The notes beneath the pieces are model-generated. The model worked only from the letters and a program-made list of their open reading frames with translations, was not told the origin of the DNA and did no database searches. Source: Cellulomonas sp. ES6 (lineage in GTDB: Bacteria; Actinomycetota; Actinomycetes; Actinomycetales; Cellulomonadaceae). From it: a stretch of DNA of 64,000 nucleotides. Positions 38,631-48,608 of the stretch are shown here, one piece after another. Location: NCBI RefSeq assembly GCF_030053835.1, contig NZ_CP125655.1, forward strand, positions 868,001 through 932,000, read 5' to 3'. Numbering within the stretch: the first letter of the stretch is position 1; every line of letters starts with the position of its first letter. The position numbers and the translations under genes were made by a program.

Positions 38631-40235
38631 CTCGGCCGCACGGGCAGGTGCCCTGCCGCCCGCGACCACGGCCCCGGGCCCCGACGTCCCGCCGGTCGCG
38701 GCCGGGTCGCGGCGCCGCGCGACCAGGTCCACCACGCCGACCACGAGGGCCACCGCGACGAGCGCCACCGTGACGAGCAGCGCCCGGCCGGCGGCCACGC
38801 CGCCCTCGACGCCCGCGGCCAGCGCCGTGTAGTAGGTCGACAGCGCGACGGCCACGCCGAGCGCGGAGCCCACCCGCTGCCCGACCTGCAGCATGCTGCC
38901 CGCGACGCCCGCCCGGTCCAGCGGGACGCGCGCGAGCGTGAGCGTCTGGTTCGGGGAGATGACCAGGCCGCTGCCGGCGCCCGCGACCATCTGCGTCCCG
39001 GCGACCACGAGCCCGACCGCCGGCGGGTCCACCAGGCGGATCGCCAGGTCGGTGCCGACGAGGCCCGTGAGCACGAGCACCAGCCCCACGACCACCAGCG
39101 CCCGCCCCCGCGTCGCGACCAGGCGGCCCGACTGCTGCGCCGCGACGGCCGACGCGATCGCGAACGGCATGCCCACCAGCCCGGCCTGCAGCGGCGTGAA
39201 CCCCGCGATCTGCTGGAGGTACAGCGTGGTGACGAGGAACACGGCCGTGAACCCGGCGAAGTACGCCATGCCGAGCAGCGCGCCGTTGCGGAACGACGGC
39301 TCCCCCAGCACCCGCGGGTCGAGGACGGCCGCGCCGGTCCGCCGCTGGTACCCGCGCTCCCACGCGACCGTGGCCACGGCCAGCACCGCCGCCACCGCGA
39401 GCCACCACCAGCGCGCCGGGTCGTCGCCGCCCTCGCCCGTGGTGATGACGAACGGCACCATCACGGCCGTCGTGGTCACCGCGACCAGCGCCAGGCCCGG
39501 CACGTCCAGGCGCGGGCGGCCCGAGCGCGCGGACGCGGCCGACGGCCCGGGGCGGCCGCGCGGCAGGAACCGCACGGCCAGCGGCAGCACCACCGCGATC
39601 ACGGGGACGTTCACGAAGAACACCCACCGCCAGCCGTGCTCGGCCCCGAACGCCTGGATGATCAGCCCGCCCAGCAGCGGGCCGAGGGCCGTCGACACCC
39701 CGATCGTCGCGCCGAAGTACCCGAACGCCCGGCCGCGCTCGTACCCCGAGAACAGCTGCTGGATCGTGCCGACCACCTGCGGGTTCAGCAGGCCCGCGCT
39801 CGCGCCCTGCAGCAGGCGCATCGCCGCGAGCACCTCGTCCGACGGCGCCAGACCCGCCCCGAGGCTGGTCAGCGCGAAGCCGGTGAGCCCCACGAGGAAC
39901 AGCGTGCGCCGGCCCCGGGCGTCCCCGAGCCGGCCCGCCGGCACCAGCACCAGCCCGAACGCCAGGGTGTACCCGGCGACGATGAGCTGGAGCTGGCTCG
40001 CGCCCGCGTCGAGGCTGCGCTCGATGGACGGCAGCGCGACGTTGACGATCGAGACGTCGAGCATCGTGATGAAGCCGATCGCCAGGCAGACGCCGAGCGC
40101 CCGCCAGCGGTGCGGGTCGGGCTCCTGCCGTGCCGGCGCGCGCGGGCCGGGCTCCGGGGCCTCCGGCGACCGGGCGGTGGGCGGCTGCGGGGCCGGGCGC
40201 TGCGGGTCCGGAGGCGGGTGCGGGGTGGACGTCAC
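38628..40235 (-). CDS. MFS transporter, DHA2 family (14-helix drug exporter type)
   Basis: A 535-residue proton-driven exporter candidate. A long Pro-rich cytoplasmic N-terminus (about 40 residues) precedes about 14 hydrophobic helices. TM1 contains LDVSIVNVALPSIERSL, motif D1 of the DHA2 group. Loop 2-3 has motif A as GRLGDARGRRTLFL. Motif C appears as GATIGVSTALGPLLGGLI. The substrate is unknown and no regulator gene is adjacent. The start is the GTG at 40235, 48 bases from the divergent DUF3097 gene. Confidence 0.9.
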   Translation of the reverse strand: MTSTPHPPPDPQRPAPQPPTARSPEAPEPGPRAPARQEPDPHRWRALGVCLAIGFITMLDVSIVNVALPSIERSLDAGASQLQLIVAGYTLAFGLVLVPAGRLGDARGRRTLFLVGLTGFALTSLGAGLAPSDEVLAAMRLLQGASAGLLNPQVVGTIQQLFSGYERGRAFGYFGATIGVSTALGPLLGGLIIQAFGAEHGWRWVFFVNVPVIAVVLPLAVRFLPRGRPGPSAASARSGRPRLDVPGLALVAVTTTAVMVPFVITTGEGGDDPARWWWLAVAAVLAVATVAWERGYQRRTGAAVLDPRVLGEPSFRNGALLGMAYFAGFTAVFLVTTLYLQQIAGFTPLQAGLVGMPFAIASAVAAQQSGRLVATRGRALVVVGLVLVLTGLVGTDLAIRLVDPPAVGLVVAGTQMVAGAGSGLVISPNQTLTLARVPLDRAGVAGSMLQVGQRVGSALGVAVALSTYYTALAAGVEGGVAAGRALLVTVALVAVALVVGVVDLVARRRDPAATGGTSGPGAVVAGGRAPARAAE

Positions 40236-40283
40236 CGTCGTGTCGTACCACGGGCCCGCGCGGTCGGCACCTAGGCTGCCGCG

Positions 40284-41135
40284 GTGACCGACCGCTACGG
40301 ACCCGACGTGCTGGCCGCCGGGTCGGCCCGCGCGCACCGCCGCCCGACCTCCGTCCCCACCCCCGCCGAGCGCGGCCTGGTCGTCGAGGAGGTCACCACC
40401 GGCTGGGTCGGGGCGGTCGTCCGGGTCGAGAAGTCCGGCGGGGAGCACGTCGTCGTCCTGGAGGACCGCCGGGGCCGCACCCGCACGTTCCGGCTCGGCC
40501 CCGGGTTCTGGGTCGACGGGCGCCCCGTCGAGCTCGTCGCGCCGCGCGCCGCCGCGCCCACCGGTCCGCGCCGCACCGCCTCCGGCTCGATCGCCGCCCC
40601 CGACCAGCGCGCCCGCGTCGCCGTGGGCAGCCGCATCTGGGTGGAGGGGAAGCACGACGCGGAGCTGGTGGAGAAGGTCTGGGGTGACGACCTGCGCGCC
40701 GAGGGCGTCGTCGTGGAGCTGCTCGACGGCGTGGACCACCTGGTCGACGCGCTGCGGGAGTTCCGGCCCGAGCCGTCCCGCCGCGTCGGCGTCCTGGTCG
40801 ACCACCTGGTGCCGGGGTCCAAGGAGCAGCGGATCGCCGACGAGGCCCTGCGGGTCGCGCCGCGCGGCACCGTCCTGGTGCTCGGCCACCCGTACGTCGA
40901 CGTGTGGCAGGCCGTGCGCCCCGAGCGGGTCGGCCTGCGCGCGTGGCCGACCATCGAGCGCGGCACCGAGTGGAAGCGCGGCATCCTGCGCGAGCTGGGC
41001 TGGCCGGCGGACGAGCAGGCCGACGTGGCGCGCGCCTGGCAGCGCATCCTGCGCGGCGTCCGGAGCTACGCGGACCTCGAGCCGTCGCTGCTGGGGCGGG
41101 TCGAGGAGCTGATCGACTTCGTGACCGCCCCCTGA
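40284..41135 (+). CDS. DUF3097 family protein
   Basis: A 283-residue cytoplasmic protein of the actinobacterial DUF3097 family. The N-terminal part (MTDRYGPDVLAAG...GLVVEEVTTGWVGAVVRVEKSGG) is a small barrel-like domain. The C-terminal part has a Toprim-like IWVEGKHDAELVEKVWG and LVDHLVPGSKEQRIAD, suggesting nucleic-acid metabolism. Its catalytic role is not known. It starts with GTG. Confidence 0.9.
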   Translation: MTDRYGPDVLAAGSARAHRRPTSVPTPAERGLVVEEVTTGWVGAVVRVEKSGGEHVVVLEDRRGRTRTFRLGPGFWVDGRPVELVAPRAAAPTGPRRTASGSIAAPDQRARVAVGSRIWVEGKHDAELVEKVWGDDLRAEGVVVELLDGVDHLVDALREFRPEPSRRVGVLVDHLVPGSKEQRIADEALRVAPRGTVLVLGHPYVDVWQAVRPERVGLRAWPTIERGTEWKRGILRELGWPADEQADVARAWQRILRGVRSYADLEPSLLGRVEELIDFVTAP

Positions 41136-41202
41136 ACGCCCGACCGGCGCCGCCCCCGGGTGGGGACGGCGCCGGTCGGTGCGGAGCCGCGTGCGGCCGG
41201 GG

Positions 41203-41874
41203 TCAGGGGGCGACGGGGTCGCCCTGCGCCCGGCGGTACACGTACGTCGTCGCCAGCAGCCCGAACGGGAACGACACCAGCTGGCCGACGTAGCACAGGA
41301 AGCTGCCGACCGCGTTGGCCGCGAGCACGCCCAGGTACAGCAGCACGACGGTGCCGAGGTTGCGGTTCACCAGCGTGAAGCTGGCCTTGAGGGCGTCCAC
41401 CGGCGCCATGCCCTTGTCGAGCACGAAGAACAGCGTGAACTGCGCGAAGAACGCGAACACGATGCCCGGCAGGACGAACAGCAGGGTGCCGATCGCCGTG
41501 CCCACGCCGACGAGCAGGACCGCGACGACGACCTTGCCCAGGTCGTCGAACCGGAAGAACGTGCCGAACTCGATGCGGCGGCCGTTCGCGACCTCCAGCG
41601 ACGCGCGGATCACGCCCGCCTGGAGGAACGCCGACAGCAGCACGACGACCGCCAGGACCAGGAGCCAGCCGAAGCCGAGCCCCACGGCGCCGCCCGTGCG
41701 CAGCTCGCCCGTGACCGGGTCGATCGACGCCGCGGTGCCCGCCCCGAGGATCGCGAACAGCACCGCCGCGACGATGCCGATGACGACGACGTACACGAGG
41801 ACGCCGAGCACGAACGGGCCCCAGTTCTGCGTGAACTTGGTCCAGCCCCAGTTGAACGAGTCGCCGACCGTCAC
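41203..41874 (-). CDS. polytopic membrane protein, main part of an apparently frameshifted gene
   Basis: The visible start is a GTG at 41874, giving 223 residues with about five hydrophobic helices and family-like blocks FNWGWTKFTQNWGPFVLG and ASLEVANGRRIEFGTFFRFDDLGK. The same frame stays open upstream to about 42072 and reads a Tyr/Gly/Pro-rich segment (repeats of GYGQP and GGYPPPP) with no usable start codon. An N-terminal MTENPGTNPP piece lies in another frame just beyond. One extra G near 42071 would fuse them into a protein of about 355 residues with a Pro/Gly/Tyr-rich cytoplasmic head and a membrane domain. Function unknown. Confidence 0.7.
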   Translation of the reverse strand: MTVGDSFNWGWTKFTQNWGPFVLGVLVYVVVIGIVAAVLFAILGAGTAASIDPVTGELRTGGAVGLGFGWLLVLAVVVLLSAFLQAGVIRASLEVANGRRIEFGTFFRFDDLGKVVVAVLLVGVGTAIGTLLFVLPGIVFAFFAQFTLFFVLDKGMAPVDALKASFTLVNRNLGTVVLLYLGVLAANAVGSFLCYVGQLVSFPFGLLATTYVYRRAQGDPVAP

Positions 41875-42071
41875 GCCGGCGCCGGGCTGGCCGTAGGCGG
41901 GCTGGCCGTAGCCGGGCTGCTGGCCGTAGGGGTCCTGGCCGGGCTGGCCGTAGCCGGCGGCCGGCGGCGGCGGGTAGCCCCCGGGAGGCGGCGGGTAGCC
42001 GCCGGCGGGGGCGCCGTACCCCCCGGCGGGCGGGTAGCCGGGCGCACCGGCGGGCGGCGGCGGGTACGCGC

Positions 42072-42269
42072 CGGGGCGCCGGCGGCCGTCGGGGGCGCGG
42101 TCGGCGGGACCGGCGGCGCGGCAGGCGGGGTGGGCCCGCCCGGCGCACCGGCGGGCGGTGCCGACGGCGGCTCCGCGACAGGCGGCTCCGGTGTGCTCGG
42201 CGGGGTCGGGGCGTCAGGCGTCGACGGCTCGTCGTCGCGCGGCGGGTTCGTGCCGGGGTTCTCGGTCAT
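42072..42269 (-). pseudogene. out-of-frame N-terminal part of the preceding membrane protein gene
   Basis: ATG at 42269 begins MTENPGTNPPRDDEPSTPDAP and continues Pro/Ala-rich to AAGAP. Then the frame shifts from Pro/Tyr-type codons to Arg-rich nonsense (ARTRRRPP) that runs on until a stop at 41871. In the shifted frame the text continues as PGAYPPPPAGAPGYPP. The break lies in the run CGCGCCGGGGCGCC near 42067-42080, a place prone to sequencing or replication slippage. It may therefore be an assembly error. Confidence 0.6.
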
Positions 42270-42441
42270 CGGAGTCCTCCTGGTCCGGACGTCGCTCGTC
42301 CGTCGCGACAGCGAACCGAAGCCGCAGGTCGCGTGTCAAGGAACGCGGCCGGACGGGTGCGAATCGGACAGCTCGGACACGGCGCCACCTCCGGCGGGTA
42401 GCCTCGCCACGACCCGTCGCCGACCTCCCGGGAGCGCCACC

Positions 42442-42813
42442 GTGTCGTACCCCCCGCCGTACCCGCCCGCCGGACCGCAGCCGCTGCGTCCCGACGAGGA
42501 GCGCACCTGGGCGATCGTCGCGCACCTGGGCGGGCTGGTGGCCTGGTTCCTCGCGCCGCTCGTGATCTGGCTGGTGTTCCGCGGCCGCGGCCCGTACCTG
42601 GAGAACCAGGCCAAGGAGTCGCTGAACTTCCAGCTCACCCTGCTCGTCGCCTACGTCGCCGCGGGCGTGATCGCGCTCGTCACGCTCGGCTTCGGGACGC
42701 CGCTGCTGCTGCTGGTGGCGGTCGGGCAGCTCGTCCTGCAGATCCTGGCGGCCGTCGCCGCGAGCCGGTACGAGTGGTACCGCTACCCGGTGAACATCCG
42801 GTTCGTGAGCTGA
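42442..42813 (+). CDS. DUF4870 family membrane protein
   Basis: A 123-residue protein with the DUF4870 pattern: PDEERTWAIVAHLGGLVAWFLAPLVIWLVF, then YLENQAKESLNFQLTLLVAYVAAGVIAL, and a third helix pair before YRYPVNIRFVS. Three to four membrane helices; no catalytic residues evident. The GTG start has GGGAG upstream. It diverges from the Pro-rich membrane-protein gene, which may be functionally related. Confidence 0.88.
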   Translation: MSYPPPYPPAGPQPLRPDEERTWAIVAHLGGLVAWFLAPLVIWLVFRGRGPYLENQAKESLNFQLTLLVAYVAAGVIALVTLGFGTPLLLLVAVGQLVLQILAAVAASRYEWYRYPVNIRFVS

Positions 42814-42819
42814 GCCGGC

Positions 42820-44064
42820 TCAGTCGGTCAGCGTCCGCACCACGGCGTCCGCGAGCAGCCGCCCCCTGCGGGTGAGCACGACGCGGGCGCCGGGTCGGTC
42901 GCCCCGGCCCAGCGCCGCGCGCCCGTCGACGAGGCCGTCGGCCACGAGGGTCCCGACCGCCGCGCGGGCGCGGGCCGACAGCGCGTCGAGGGGCAGCCCC
43001 TCGCCGAGCCGGACGCCGAGCATCACCCGCTCCAGGCGCGCCGACGCGTCCTCGACCACCTCGCGCCCGGCCGCCGGGCTGAGGCCCGCCGCGAGCCGCG
43101 CGTCGTAGGCCCGCGGGTGCTTGACGTTCCACCACCGGACGCCGCCGACGTGGCTGTGGGCGCCGGGGCCGACGCCCCACCAGTCGTCGTTGCGCCAGTA
43201 CGCCAGGTTGTGCCGGCACGCGTCGTCCGGCGTGCGCGCCCAGTTGCTGACCTCGTACCACCGCAGACCCGCCCCGGTGAGCAGGTCGTCCGCGAGCTCG
43301 TACTTGGCGGCCTGGTCGTCCTCGTCGGGCAGGGACAGCTCCCCGCGGCGCACCTGCACGGCCATCCGGGTGCCCTGCTCGACGACCAGCGCGTACGCGG
43401 AGACGTGGTCGACACCCGTCGCGAGCGCCGCCTCGACGGACGCGCGCCAGTCGTCGAGGGACTCGCCCGGCGTGCCGTAGATGAGGTCGAGCGACACCGC
43501 CAGCCCCGCGTCGCGCGCCCACCGCACGACGTCCGGGATCCGTCTCGGGTCGTGCGTGCGGTCCAGCGTGGCGAGCACGTGCGGCACGGCCGACTGCATG
43601 CCGAACGACACCCGCGTGAAGCCCCCGCGCGCCAGGGCCGCCAGCGACTCCGGCGTCACGGAGTCGGGGTTGGCCTCCGTCGTGACCTCGGCACCGGGCG
43701 CGAGGCCCCACGCGTCGCGCACCCCGTCGAGCATGCGCACCAGGTCGCCCGGCGGCAGGACCGTCGGGGTGCCGCCGCCGACGAAGACCGTCGACACGGG
43801 GCGCTCGGGCAGGCCCGCGTCGCGCAGCACCCGGGCTCCGAGCGCGACCTCCGCCAGCGCGGTGTCGGCGTACGCCACCTGGCTCGCCCCGCCGCCCAGC
43901 TCGGTCGCGGTGTACGTGTTGAAGTCGCAGTAGCCGCACCGCACCGTGCAGAACGGCACGTGCAGGTACACCCCGAACGCCCGCCCGGCCGCCCCGTCGG
44001 CCACCGAGGCCGGCAGCGCGCCGTCGTCCGGGGCGGCGTCGCCGTCCGGGAGCGCCGGGCTCAC
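42820..44064 (-). CDS. hemW: radical SAM family heme chaperone HemW
   Basis: A 414-residue radical SAM protein formerly called oxygen-independent coproporphyrinogen III oxidase-like. The 4Fe-4S ligands are C39, C43 and C46 in [21 protein letters not shown] binds SAM. The HemW C-terminal domain is present. The family binds heme and passes it to apo-proteins rather than oxidising coproporphyrinogen. The GTG start overlaps the lepA stop (GTGA), so the two are coupled. Confidence 0.93.
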   Translation of the reverse strand: MSPALPDGDAAPDDGALPASVADGAAGRAFGVYLHVPFCTVRCGYCDFNTYTATELGGGASQVAYADTALAEVALGARVLRDAGLPERPVSTVFVGGGTPTVLPPGDLVRMLDGVRDAWGLAPGAEVTTEANPDSVTPESLAALARGGFTRVSFGMQSAVPHVLATLDRTHDPRRIPDVVRWARDAGLAVSLDLIYGTPGESLDDWRASVEAALATGVDHVSAYALVVEQGTRMAVQVRRGELSLPDEDDQAAKYELADDLLTGAGLRWYEVSNWARTPDDACRHNLAYWRNDDWWGVGPGAHSHVGGVRWWNVKHPRAYDARLAAGLSPAAGREVVEDASARLERVMLGVRLGEGLPLDALSARARAAVGTLVADGLVDGRAALGRGDRPGARVVLTRRGRLLADAVVRTLTD

Positions 44065-45941
44065 TTCTTCTTCGCGTCCTTGGCGTCCTTGCCGCCGCCC
44101 GCGTCGGACGACAGCGCGGCGATGAAGGCCTCCTGCGGCACGTCGACCCGGCCGATCGTCTTCATGCGCTTCTTGCCCTCCTTCTGCTTCTCCAGCAGCT
44201 TCCGCTTGCGGGTGATGTCACCGCCGTAGCACTTCGCGAGGACGTCCTTGCGGATGGCGCGGATGGTCTCGCGGGCGATCACGCGCGAGCCGACGGCCGC
44301 CTGGATCGGCACCTCGAACTGCTGGCGCGGGATGAGGTCCTTGAGCTTCGACGCCATCATCACGCCGTACGCGTACGCCTTGTCCTTGTGGACGATCGCG
44401 CTGAACGCGTCCACCTGCTCGCCCTGCAGCAGGATGTCGACCTTGACGAGGTCCGCGACCTGGTCGCCCAGCGGCTCGTAGTCGAGGCTCGCGTACCCGC
44501 GCGTGCGCGACTTCAGCTGGTCGAAGAAGTCGAACACGATCTCCGCGAGGGGCAGGGTGTACCGCATCTCCACGCGGTCCTCGGACAGGTAGTCCATGCC
44601 CTGCAGGTCGCCGCGCTTGCCCTGGCAGAGCTCCATGATCGCGCCGATGAACTCGCTCGGCGCGAGGATCGTCGACTTCACGACCGGCTCGCGGACCTCG
44701 CGGATCTTGCCGCCCGGGAACTCGCTCGGGTTCGTGACGGTGACGACGGTGCGGTCCTCCATCGTCACCTCGTACACCACGTTGGGCGCCGTCGAGATGA
44801 GGTCGAGACCGAACTCGCGCTCCAGCCGCTCCCGGATGATCTCGAGGTGCAGCAGGCCGAGGAACCCGACCCGGAACCCGAACCCGAGGGCGACCGAGGT
44901 CTCCGGCTCGTAGTTCAGGGCGGCGTCGTTGAGCTTGAGCTTGTCGAGCGCGTCGCGCAGGGCCGGGTAGTCCGAGCCGTCGATCGGGTACAGGCCCGAG
45001 AACACCATCGGCTTCGGGTCGGAGTACCCGCCGATCGGGACCGTGGCCGGCTTGCCCGCGTTGGTGACGGTGTCGCCCACCTTCGACTGGCGGACGTCCT
45101 TCACGCCGGTGATGAGGTAGCCGACCTCGCCGACGCCCAGGCCCTGCGTCGGGACGGGCTCCGGGGAGATCACGCCGATCTCGAGCAGCTCGTGCGTGGC
45201 CTTGGTCGACATCATCGCGATGCGCTCGCGCGGGTTGAGGTTGCCGTCCTTCACCCGCACGTACGTCACGACGCCGCGGTAGGTGTCGTACACCGAGTCG
45301 AAGATCATCGCCCGCGCCGGGGCACCGGGGTCGCCCGTCGGGGCCGGGACCAGCTCGACGATCCGGTCCAGCAGCGCCTCGACGCCCTCGCCCGTCTTGC
45401 CTGACACCCGGAGGCAGTCCGCCGGGTCGCCGCCGATGAGCCCCGCGAGCTCCTCGGCGTACTTCTCCGGCTGCGCGGCCGGCAGGTCGATCTTGTTCAG
45501 CACCGGGATGATCTGGAGGTCGTTCTCCATCGCCAGGTACAGGTTCGCGAGCGTCTGCGCCTCGATGCCCTGCGCGGCGTCCACCAGCAGCACCGCGCCC
45601 TCGCACGCCGCGAGCGACCGGGACACCTCGTAGGTGAAGTCCACGTGGCCCGGCGTGTCGATCATGTTGAGCGCGTACGGGGTGTCACCGAGCTGCCACG
45701 GCATCCGCACGGCCTGCGACTTGATGGTGATGCCGCGCTCGCGCTCGATGTCCATGCGGTCGAGGTACTGGGCCCGCATCGCGCGCGCCTCGACGACGCC
45801 CGTGAGCTGCAGCATGCGGTCGGCGAGCGTCGACTTGCCGTGGTCGATGTGCGCGATGATGCAGAAGTTGCGCAGCAGCTCGGGCGGGGTCGCCGCGGGG
45901 GTGATGCGCCGGGACAGCTCGGCGCTCGGGATCGGGGACAC
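44061..45941 (-). CDS. lepA: elongation factor 4 (LepA), ribosome back-translocating GTPase
   Basis: A 626-residue translational GTPase. G1 is AHIDHGKST at residues 30-38, G3 DTPGH, G4 NKID. The LepA-specific C-terminal domain ends in [38 protein letters not shown] and a Lys/Asp tail. The GTG start has AGGGAG a few bases upstream. It diverges from the maleylpyruvate isomerase-like gene and is coupled to hemW. Confidence 0.97.
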   Translation of the reverse strand: MSPIPSAELSRRITPAATPPELLRNFCIIAHIDHGKSTLADRMLQLTGVVEARAMRAQYLDRMDIERERGITIKSQAVRMPWQLGDTPYALNMIDTPGHVDFTYEVSRSLAACEGAVLLVDAAQGIEAQTLANLYLAMENDLQIIPVLNKIDLPAAQPEKYAEELAGLIGGDPADCLRVSGKTGEGVEALLDRIVELVPAPTGDPGAPARAMIFDSVYDTYRGVVTYVRVKDGNLNPRERIAMMSTKATHELLEIGVISPEPVPTQGLGVGEVGYLITGVKDVRQSKVGDTVTNAGKPATVPIGGYSDPKPMVFSGLYPIDGSDYPALRDALDKLKLNDAALNYEPETSVALGFGFRVGFLGLLHLEIIRERLEREFGLDLISTAPNVVYEVTMEDRTVVTVTNPSEFPGGKIREVREPVVKSTILAPSEFIGAIMELCQGKRGDLQGMDYLSEDRVEMRYTLPLAEIVFDFFDQLKSRTRGYASLDYEPLGDQVADLVKVDILLQGEQVDAFSAIVHKDKAYAYGVMMASKLKDLIPRQQFEVPIQAAVGSRVIARETIRAIRKDVLAKCYGGDITRKRKLLEKQKEGKKRMKTIGRVDVPQEAFIAALSSDAGGGKDAKDAKKK

Positions 45942-45984
45942 GTGCTCCCTCGGTTTCGCAGGGTCGGACTGCCACCATGGTCCC

Positions 45985-46794
45985 ATGCCGACGAGCGAGA
46001 CCCGAGCCGGGGCGCCCGCGCCCCGCGCCACGCCCCTGCTGGACGCCCTCGCCGCCGCGCAGGACGCGTTCGCCCGGCTGCTCGCCGACGCCGACCCGGG
46101 CGCACCCGTGCCCGCCTGCGCCCCGTGGACCGTGACCGAGCTCGGCCTGCACCTGGCCGGCGTGCACCGCTGGGCGGCGGGGATGGCGCGCGGGGTCGAC
46201 GACGAGGGCGACGAGCCCGCCGGGGCGGCGCGCGAGCCGGCGGCCGTGCGGGCGTCCTACCGGGAGCAGGCCGCCGCGCTGCTGGACACCCTGCGCACGC
46301 TGCCGGCCGACGCGCCGGCGCTCACGCTCGACGGCCCGGGCGTCGCGGCGTTCTGGCACCGGCGCCAGCTCCACGAGACGCTCGTGCACCTCCACGACCT
46401 CGCGGGCGCCGCGGGGGTGCCGCACCCGCTCGACGACCCCGCGCTGTGGGCGGACACGGTGGACGAGGTGGTGACGGTCATGACGCCGCGGCAGGTGCGG
46501 CTCGGGCGGATGCCGGCGCTCGACGCGCCCGTGGCGCTCGTGGCGGTGGACGCGGGGCGGTCGTGGGTGCTCGGCGGGGCTGCGGGTGCGGCGGGTGCTG
46601 TGGGCGCTGCGGGCGCTGCGGGCGCGGCCGACGCGGCCGACGCGCCGTCGCCCGCGCCCGTGACGCTCGCGGGGCCGGCCCGCGTGCTGGCGCTGCTCCT
46701 GTGGGGCCGCACCACGGCGGACGACCCGGCGCTGACGGTCGGGGGCGACCGCGCGGCGCTCGACGAGGCGCTCGCGCGGCCCCTGACGCCCTGA
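45985..46794 (+). CDS. maleylpyruvate isomerase / mycothiol-dependent (DinB-like) family protein
   Basis: A 269-residue protein. The N-terminal four-helix DinB-like part contains [24 protein letters not shown] and later [17 protein letters not shown], which supply three histidine metal ligands as in mycothiol-dependent enzymes. The C-terminal part has an Ala/Gly repeat ([23 protein letters not shown]) before a final conserved SCP2-like stretch. Mycothiol dependence is known for the family and inferred here; the substrate is unknown. Confidence 0.85.
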   Translation: MPTSETRAGAPAPRATPLLDALAAAQDAFARLLADADPGAPVPACAPWTVTELGLHLAGVHRWAAGMARGVDDEGDEPAGAAREPAAVRASYREQAAALLDTLRTLPADAPALTLDGPGVAAFWHRRQLHETLVHLHDLAGAAGVPHPLDDPALWADTVDEVVTVMTPRQVRLGRMPALDAPVALVAVDAGRSWVLGGAAGAAGAVGAAGAAGAADAADAPSPAPVTLAGPARVLALLLWGRTTADDPALTVGGDRAALDEALARPLTP

Positions 46795-46833
46795 CGGCGC
46801 GGACGCCCGGGCCGGGCGCGGCCGGCGCGCGGC

Positions 46834-47679
46834 TCACGCCTCCCGGGTGATCCGCACCTCCACCTCCAGCGACTGCGTGCCCGCCCCGGCGAAGATCCCC
46901 CGCAGGGGCGGGACGTCGTCGTAGCACCGCCCGCGCCCGAGCACCACGTGCTGCTCCCCCGCCGGCACCCGGTTCGTCGGGTCGAACGCCGTCCACTCCC
47001 CGGTCCACCACTCGACCCAGGCGTGCGACTCCCCCACGACGGTGCGACCCGGCTCGCCGTCCCGCAGCGGGTTCAGGTACCCCGAGACGTACCGCGCGGG
47101 GATCCCGATGCTCCGCAGCGCGCCGGTCACCAGGTGCGCCATGTCCTGGCACACGCCGGTGCGGGCGGCCCACGCGTCGGCCGCGGGCGTGTGCACGGCC
47201 GTCACGCCGGGCACGTACTCCAGCGCGTCCCGCACGGCGTGGCTCACGGCGAGCGCGGCGTCCGCGGGCGGGAGCGCACCCGCGGTGGTCGCGGCGAGCT
47301 CCACGACCTCCTCCGGCGCGCGCGTCGTCGGGGTGTCGGCCAGGAACTCGGCCAGCCGGTCCCGCAGCGCCGGGTCGCGCAGCACGGCCCAGTCGCCGGC
47401 CGAGCGCGGGGCGGGCGGGGCGGTGACCTCCACGCGGCTCTCGGCCGTCACGACGAGCGACTCGTGGGGCGCCAGCACCTCGAACGCCGTCACCGCCGTG
47501 CCCCAGTAGTCGCGGTACTCGTGCGCCCAGGTGTGCGGCTGCACGTCGAGCCGCGCGTCGAGCACCCGCTGGCCCGGCTGCGGCAGCGGCGTCATCCGGG
47601 CCTCGTTGTACGACGCGGTCACGGCGCCCGTGTACCGGAACGCGGTGGTGTGCACCACGTGCAGCGTGCTCGTGCCCAT
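46834..47679 (-). CDS. transglutaminase-like family protein
   Basis: A 281-residue cytoplasmic protein with a papain-fold triad: C177 in TGVCQDMAHL, H219 in ESHAWVEWW and D233 in FDPTNRV. The N-terminal beta-domain (LHVVHTTAFRYTGAVTASYNEARMTPLPQPGQRVLDARLDVQP) is typical of the group encoded with alpha-E and ATP-grasp proteins. It could cleave or exchange an amide made by its partners. Its ATG overlaps the alpha-E stop by one base. Confidence 0.92.
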   Translation of the reverse strand: MGTSTLHVVHTTAFRYTGAVTASYNEARMTPLPQPGQRVLDARLDVQPHTWAHEYRDYWGTAVTAFEVLAPHESLVVTAESRVEVTAPPAPRSAGDWAVLRDPALRDRLAEFLADTPTTRAPEEVVELAATTAGALPPADAALAVSHAVRDALEYVPGVTAVHTPAADAWAARTGVCQDMAHLVTGALRSIGIPARYVSGYLNPLRDGEPGRTVVGESHAWVEWWTGEWTAFDPTNRVPAGEQHVVLGRGRCYDDVPPLRGIFAGAGTQSLEVEVRITREA

Positions 47680-48608
47680 CAGACGACCTCCCCCACCCAG
47701 GTGGTGACGCTCCCGGACGGGAAGTACCGGCGGCGGATCGCGTCGCTCGCGGCGGCGCACGCGCGCTGCACCCGCTCCATCTCCGCCGGCAGGGCCTCCA
47801 GCACCTCCGTCAGCGGGCGGTACTCCAGGCTCGTGCGGGCGTGCCCGAGGTGGCGGATCGCCTCCACCGCCCCGGCGGGCGCGAGCGTCGGCTCCAGCGC
47901 GGTCAGGCACTCCTCGGCCTGCCCGAGCGCGTAGACGATGGACCGCGGGAACGTCCGGTCCAGCAGCAGGAACGCCGCCGCCCGCTCCGCGGAGTCCGTG
48001 CCGCGGTACGTCCGCAGGAACGCCTCGTGCGCGCCGCAGGACCGCAGCAGGGTGGTCCAGCCCGGCCCGCCGGACCCGGCGAGCGCCTGCGTCGTGACCA
48101 GGCGGGCGGTCATGTCCGCCCGCTCGATCGACCGGCCGAGCACCATGAACCGCCACGTGTCGTCCCGCGACGTCGCCGAGTCCGTCAGCCCCGCGACGAT
48201 CGCGGCCCGCTCCCGCACCCACGTGAAGTAGTCGTGCGGACGCGTCGGGCGCAGCTGCGCCGGCAGCTGGTTCCACGCCGAGTTCAGGCACTCCCACAGC
48301 TCGGTCGACACGATCTCGCGCGCGCGGCGGGCGTTCTCACGGGCGGCGGCCAGCGAGCCGACGATCGACGACGGGGCCACCCGGTCGTACGCCAGGACCT
48401 CCAGCACCTGCTGCCGGCCCACGTGCACCTCCGGCGGCGGCACCGGCCGGTCCATCACCGACAGCAGCGACCGGCACGCCAGGTCCTCCTCCGCCCACGG
48501 GTCCTCGAGCAGGCTCTGCACGTGCACGTCGAGCAGCCGCGCGGTGTCGTCCGCGCGCTCGACGTAGCGGCCGATCCAGAACAGCGACTCGGCGATCCGG
48601 CTCAGCAC
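47679..48608 (-). CDS. alpha-E domain protein
   Basis: A 309-residue mainly helical protein. The N-terminus [31 protein letters not shown] is the family hallmark, and the segment [20 protein letters not shown] repeats the same ERAD motif. Members always accompany circularly permuted ATP-grasp and transglutaminase genes; the biochemical role is unknown. It overlaps the ATP-grasp gene by seven bases and the transglutaminase gene by one base, giving tight coupling. Confidence 0.93.
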   Translation of the reverse strand: MLSRIAESLFWIGRYVERADDTARLLDVHVQSLLEDPWAEEDLACRSLLSVMDRPVPPPEVHVGRQQVLEVLAYDRVAPSSIVGSLAAARENARRAREIVSTELWECLNSAWNQLPAQLRPTRPHDYFTWVRERAAIVAGLTDSATSRDDTWRFMVLGRSIERADMTARLVTTQALAGSGGPGWTTLLRSCGAHEAFLRTYRGTDSAERAAAFLLLDRTFPRSIVYALGQAEECLTALEPTLAPAGAVEAIRHLGHARTSLEYRPLTEVLEALPAEMERVQRACAAASDAIRRRYFPSGSVTTWVGEVV

